A stretch of DNA of 16,724 nt. It comes from Bodonicaedibacter sp963693005 (GTDB taxonomy: Bacteria; Pseudomonadota; Alphaproteobacteria; UBA6184). Both the position numbers and the translations under genes were made by a program. Below the pieces are notes generated by a model. It searched no databases, had not been told where the DNA came from, and worked only from the letters and a program-made list of their open reading frames with translations. The stretch lies in the NCBI GenBank assembly GCA_963693005.1, contig OY843705.1, forward strand, positions 1-16,724, written 5' to 3'. How positions within the stretch are numbered: the stretch's first letter is position 1; the number at the start of each line of letters is the position of its first letter. This document shows positions 15,246 through 16,724 of the stretch, in pieces.

Positions 15246-16724
15246 ATGTCACTCGCCAAGTTCCAGGACGCCAAGGACATCCGCACGGAGTGCGACACCG
15301 CCATCGCCAGCGCCGACGTCAAGCTTCTGGAGTCCGCCGTGGCGAGCGCGTACGATCAAGTCGTGAAGCGGGACGAGCTCATCAAGGACCAGGGCGAACG
15401 CATCAAGCAGCACCAGCAGGACTTCTCTGCCCAGAGTACGCTTCTCGCCACGGTCATGTCCGAGCTCACCGAATCCAAGAAAGCGACCGCCGAAGCCGTG
15501 AAGCAGCGTGACGACGCCCTGAAGAACGCGCAGCCAGCGGCGGCCGACCCAGTCGCCGACCGCACCCCGGAGGAGCTGTTCAACCGCGTTATGAGCCACC
15601 ACCGCCTCCCCGTTGAAGATTGGCTTCGCCTCACCGACGGCATGATCGACCAGATGTTCAAAACCTGCACGTCCGCGGGCACCATCCAGGAAGTCGAAAT
15701 TCCAGCAGTCTACATCTACGCCATCAAGAAGTTCGGGAAGGTGAGCGCTCAGGAGCAGACCCAGACGATCGAGCAGGAGAAGCGCGAGGAGCGCACTTAC
15801 CCGTTCCTGCCCAAATTCCGCGCCGTCGACAACATCCTCGAAGCCTTCGGTAACCCATCCCGTGAAGACTGCATCGCTACGCTTTACAGCCTCGTCGACT
15901 CCAAGCAGCTCTCCCTGCACTCGTTCCCGTTCATCTGCATCGCTCTGGCGGACGACAAGTACAAGTACAAGCTTCTCATGAGCTACATGACTCAGCAGCC
16001 GGAGACCGCGCTCGCTCACTACAACATGACCGTCTTCAAGGCTCAGGAGAAGTACGACAAGAGCATGCTGTACTCCTACGGGAAGACCGTCCTTGAGCTG
16101 TCGCTGCCTCTGTCCGGACTTGAGCTCATGAACTTGAAGAAGACCTCGCTTACCGTTCACCAACAGAACCAGGCTGGCGTCGCGTCGAATCAGATGAACC
16201 TGCATGTCCTGAATGGCGCCCGCTCTGAGACACCGACGATCGAGGGGAGCGGCATTGGCTCCGCCCAGCGCGCTGAGATGAACCCGAAGCAGGCGTCCAT
16301 CGTGCAGCACTACTTCTCGAAGAGCCCTGGCGTGCAGGTTGGCAACCATGTCATCTTTGGCGGTGCCAACATGCCCATCGTCACCATCCCGATCGTGAAC
16401 CGCTCCGGTCAGGCCTCCGCCGACTTGGCAGTGGACGGAACGATGATCTACACCGAGACCCGCAAGCTCGAGGAGAAGATCCATCACCTCAACACCGCTG
16501 CATACAACAAGATCGCGGAGCTCGAGGCCATCGTCAAGTCCGTGTCCCGCCAGCGCCAGAAGATCCCCCGTCTTCCCCAGGACGTCTACCACATCTTGCT
16601 ATCCGGGGGCAAGCTGGACAAGCACCACTGCGACGTCATCTGCCGCGTCCTGACCGCGCTGCGCAAGAACCTGAAGGCCGAGCGTCGCAAGGTTGAGGAA
16701 GCGTGCAGCCAGGCTGCTCCGGTG
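15246..16724 (+). CDS. Long coiled-coil-containing protein of unknown function, runs off the window
   Basis: ATG at 15246 in an ACAACC-ATG context; the frame is open for 493 codons to the last base of the window, so the C-terminus is missing. Residues 1-95 are rich in Lys, Glu, Gln and Ala with heptad-like spacing (YDQVVKRDELIKDQGERIKQ, MSELTESKKATAEAVKQRDD), suggesting a coiled coil. After a short AAADPVADR linker comes a globular region with TPEELFNRVMSHHRLPVEDW, FPFICIALADDKYKYKLLMS and NHVIFGGANMPIVTIPIVNR. A second charged helical stretch lies near the end (TRKLEEKIHHL, ALRKNLKAERRKVEEA). I recognise no family. It is about 100 bp downstream of the ORF1-like gene on the same strand, so the two may belong to one element or virus-derived unit. 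The long antisense ORF over it is a GC-bias shadow. Confidence 0.75.
   Translation, partial: MSLAKFQDAKDIRTECDTAIASADVKLLESAVASAYDQVVKRDELIKDQGERIKQHQQDFSAQSTLLATVMSELTESKKATAEAVKQRDDALKNAQPAAADPVADRTPEELFNRVMSHHRLPVEDWLRLTDGMIDQMFKTCTSAGTIQEVEIPAVYIYAIKKFGKVSAQEQTQTIEQEKREERTYPFLPKFRAVDNILEAFGNPSREDCIATLYSLVDSKQLSLHSFPFICIALADDKYKYKLLMSYMTQQPETALAHYNMTVFKAQEKYDKSMLYSYGKTVLELSLPLSGLELMNLKKTSLTVHQQNQAGVASNQMNLHVLNGARSETPTIEGSGIGSAQRAEMNPKQASIVQHYFSKSPGVQVGNHVIFGGANMPIVTIPIVNRSGQASADLAVDGTMIYTETRKLEEKIHHLNTAAYNKIAELEAIVKSVSRQRQKIPRLPQDVYHILLSGGKLDKHHCDVICRVLTALRKNLKAERRKVEEACSQAAPV

Noticed and set aside
15249..16592. 447-codon antisense ORF
   Set aside because: A shadow of the gene at 15246 in GC-rich sequence; the plus frame is longer, starts with a good ATG context and has a more protein-like composition.

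Overview
This looks like nuclear DNA from a GC-rich microbial eukaryote (alga or other protist) rather than a bacterium or phage. The evidence is long poly(T)/poly(A) and poly(C)/poly(G) runs, fragments of non-LTR retrotransposons with poly(A) tails, a second retroelement type, minisatellites, splice-like signals and no operon organisation. I cannot name the species. Nearly the whole window is transposable-element sequence, much of it broken, rearranged or nested.

Layout. (1) 1-2346 is a scrambled copy of a LINE-like element: the start of an ORF1-like gene fused to a zinc-ribbon + RNase H + reverse transcriptase (RT) gene, with two segments lying in inverted orientation. (2) 2347-5396 is the remains of a minus-strand element: poly(A) tail (T20 on this strand), 3'UTR, C-terminal tail of a Gly/Ala-repeat protein, an inverted repeat array, an RT core on the plus strand, then the N-terminal half of the repeat protein on the minus strand. 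(3) 5755-6610 holds RT thumb, zinc finger and PD-(D/E)XK endonuclease (RLE) sequence; 6614-7240 holds an RT-connection/RNase H fragment of another type. (4) 7644-8875 is the 3' end of another LINE on the minus strand (RLE C-terminal region, 3'UTR, A38 tail). (5) 8876-9725 is a 59-copy 13-bp minisatellite plus an 83-bp unique module. (6) 9807-12758 is the C-terminal part of the repeat protein with about 30 Gly/Ala-rich units, followed by its 3'UTR. (7) 13232-15130 is an ORF1-like gene of unknown function whose 3' end was hit by a 353-bp insertion flanked by a perfect 26-bp direct repeat. (8) 15246 to the window end is a long open gene of unknown function with a coiled-coil N-terminus.

Taken together, the fragments sample almost every part of an RLE-type non-LTR retrotransposon ORF2 (zinc ribbon, RNase H, RT, thumb, zinc finger, RLE, repeat tail, 3'UTR, poly(A)). 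No single copy is intact. The most unusual signals are: a minisatellite-headed mobile module with a 26-bp target-site duplication; 13-bp repeats that encode the same peptide in all three frames of a strand; an RLE-like protein carrying a length-variable 25-residue repeat tail; and RNase H placed before RT. All identifications are from reading motifs by eye; no database search was possible.
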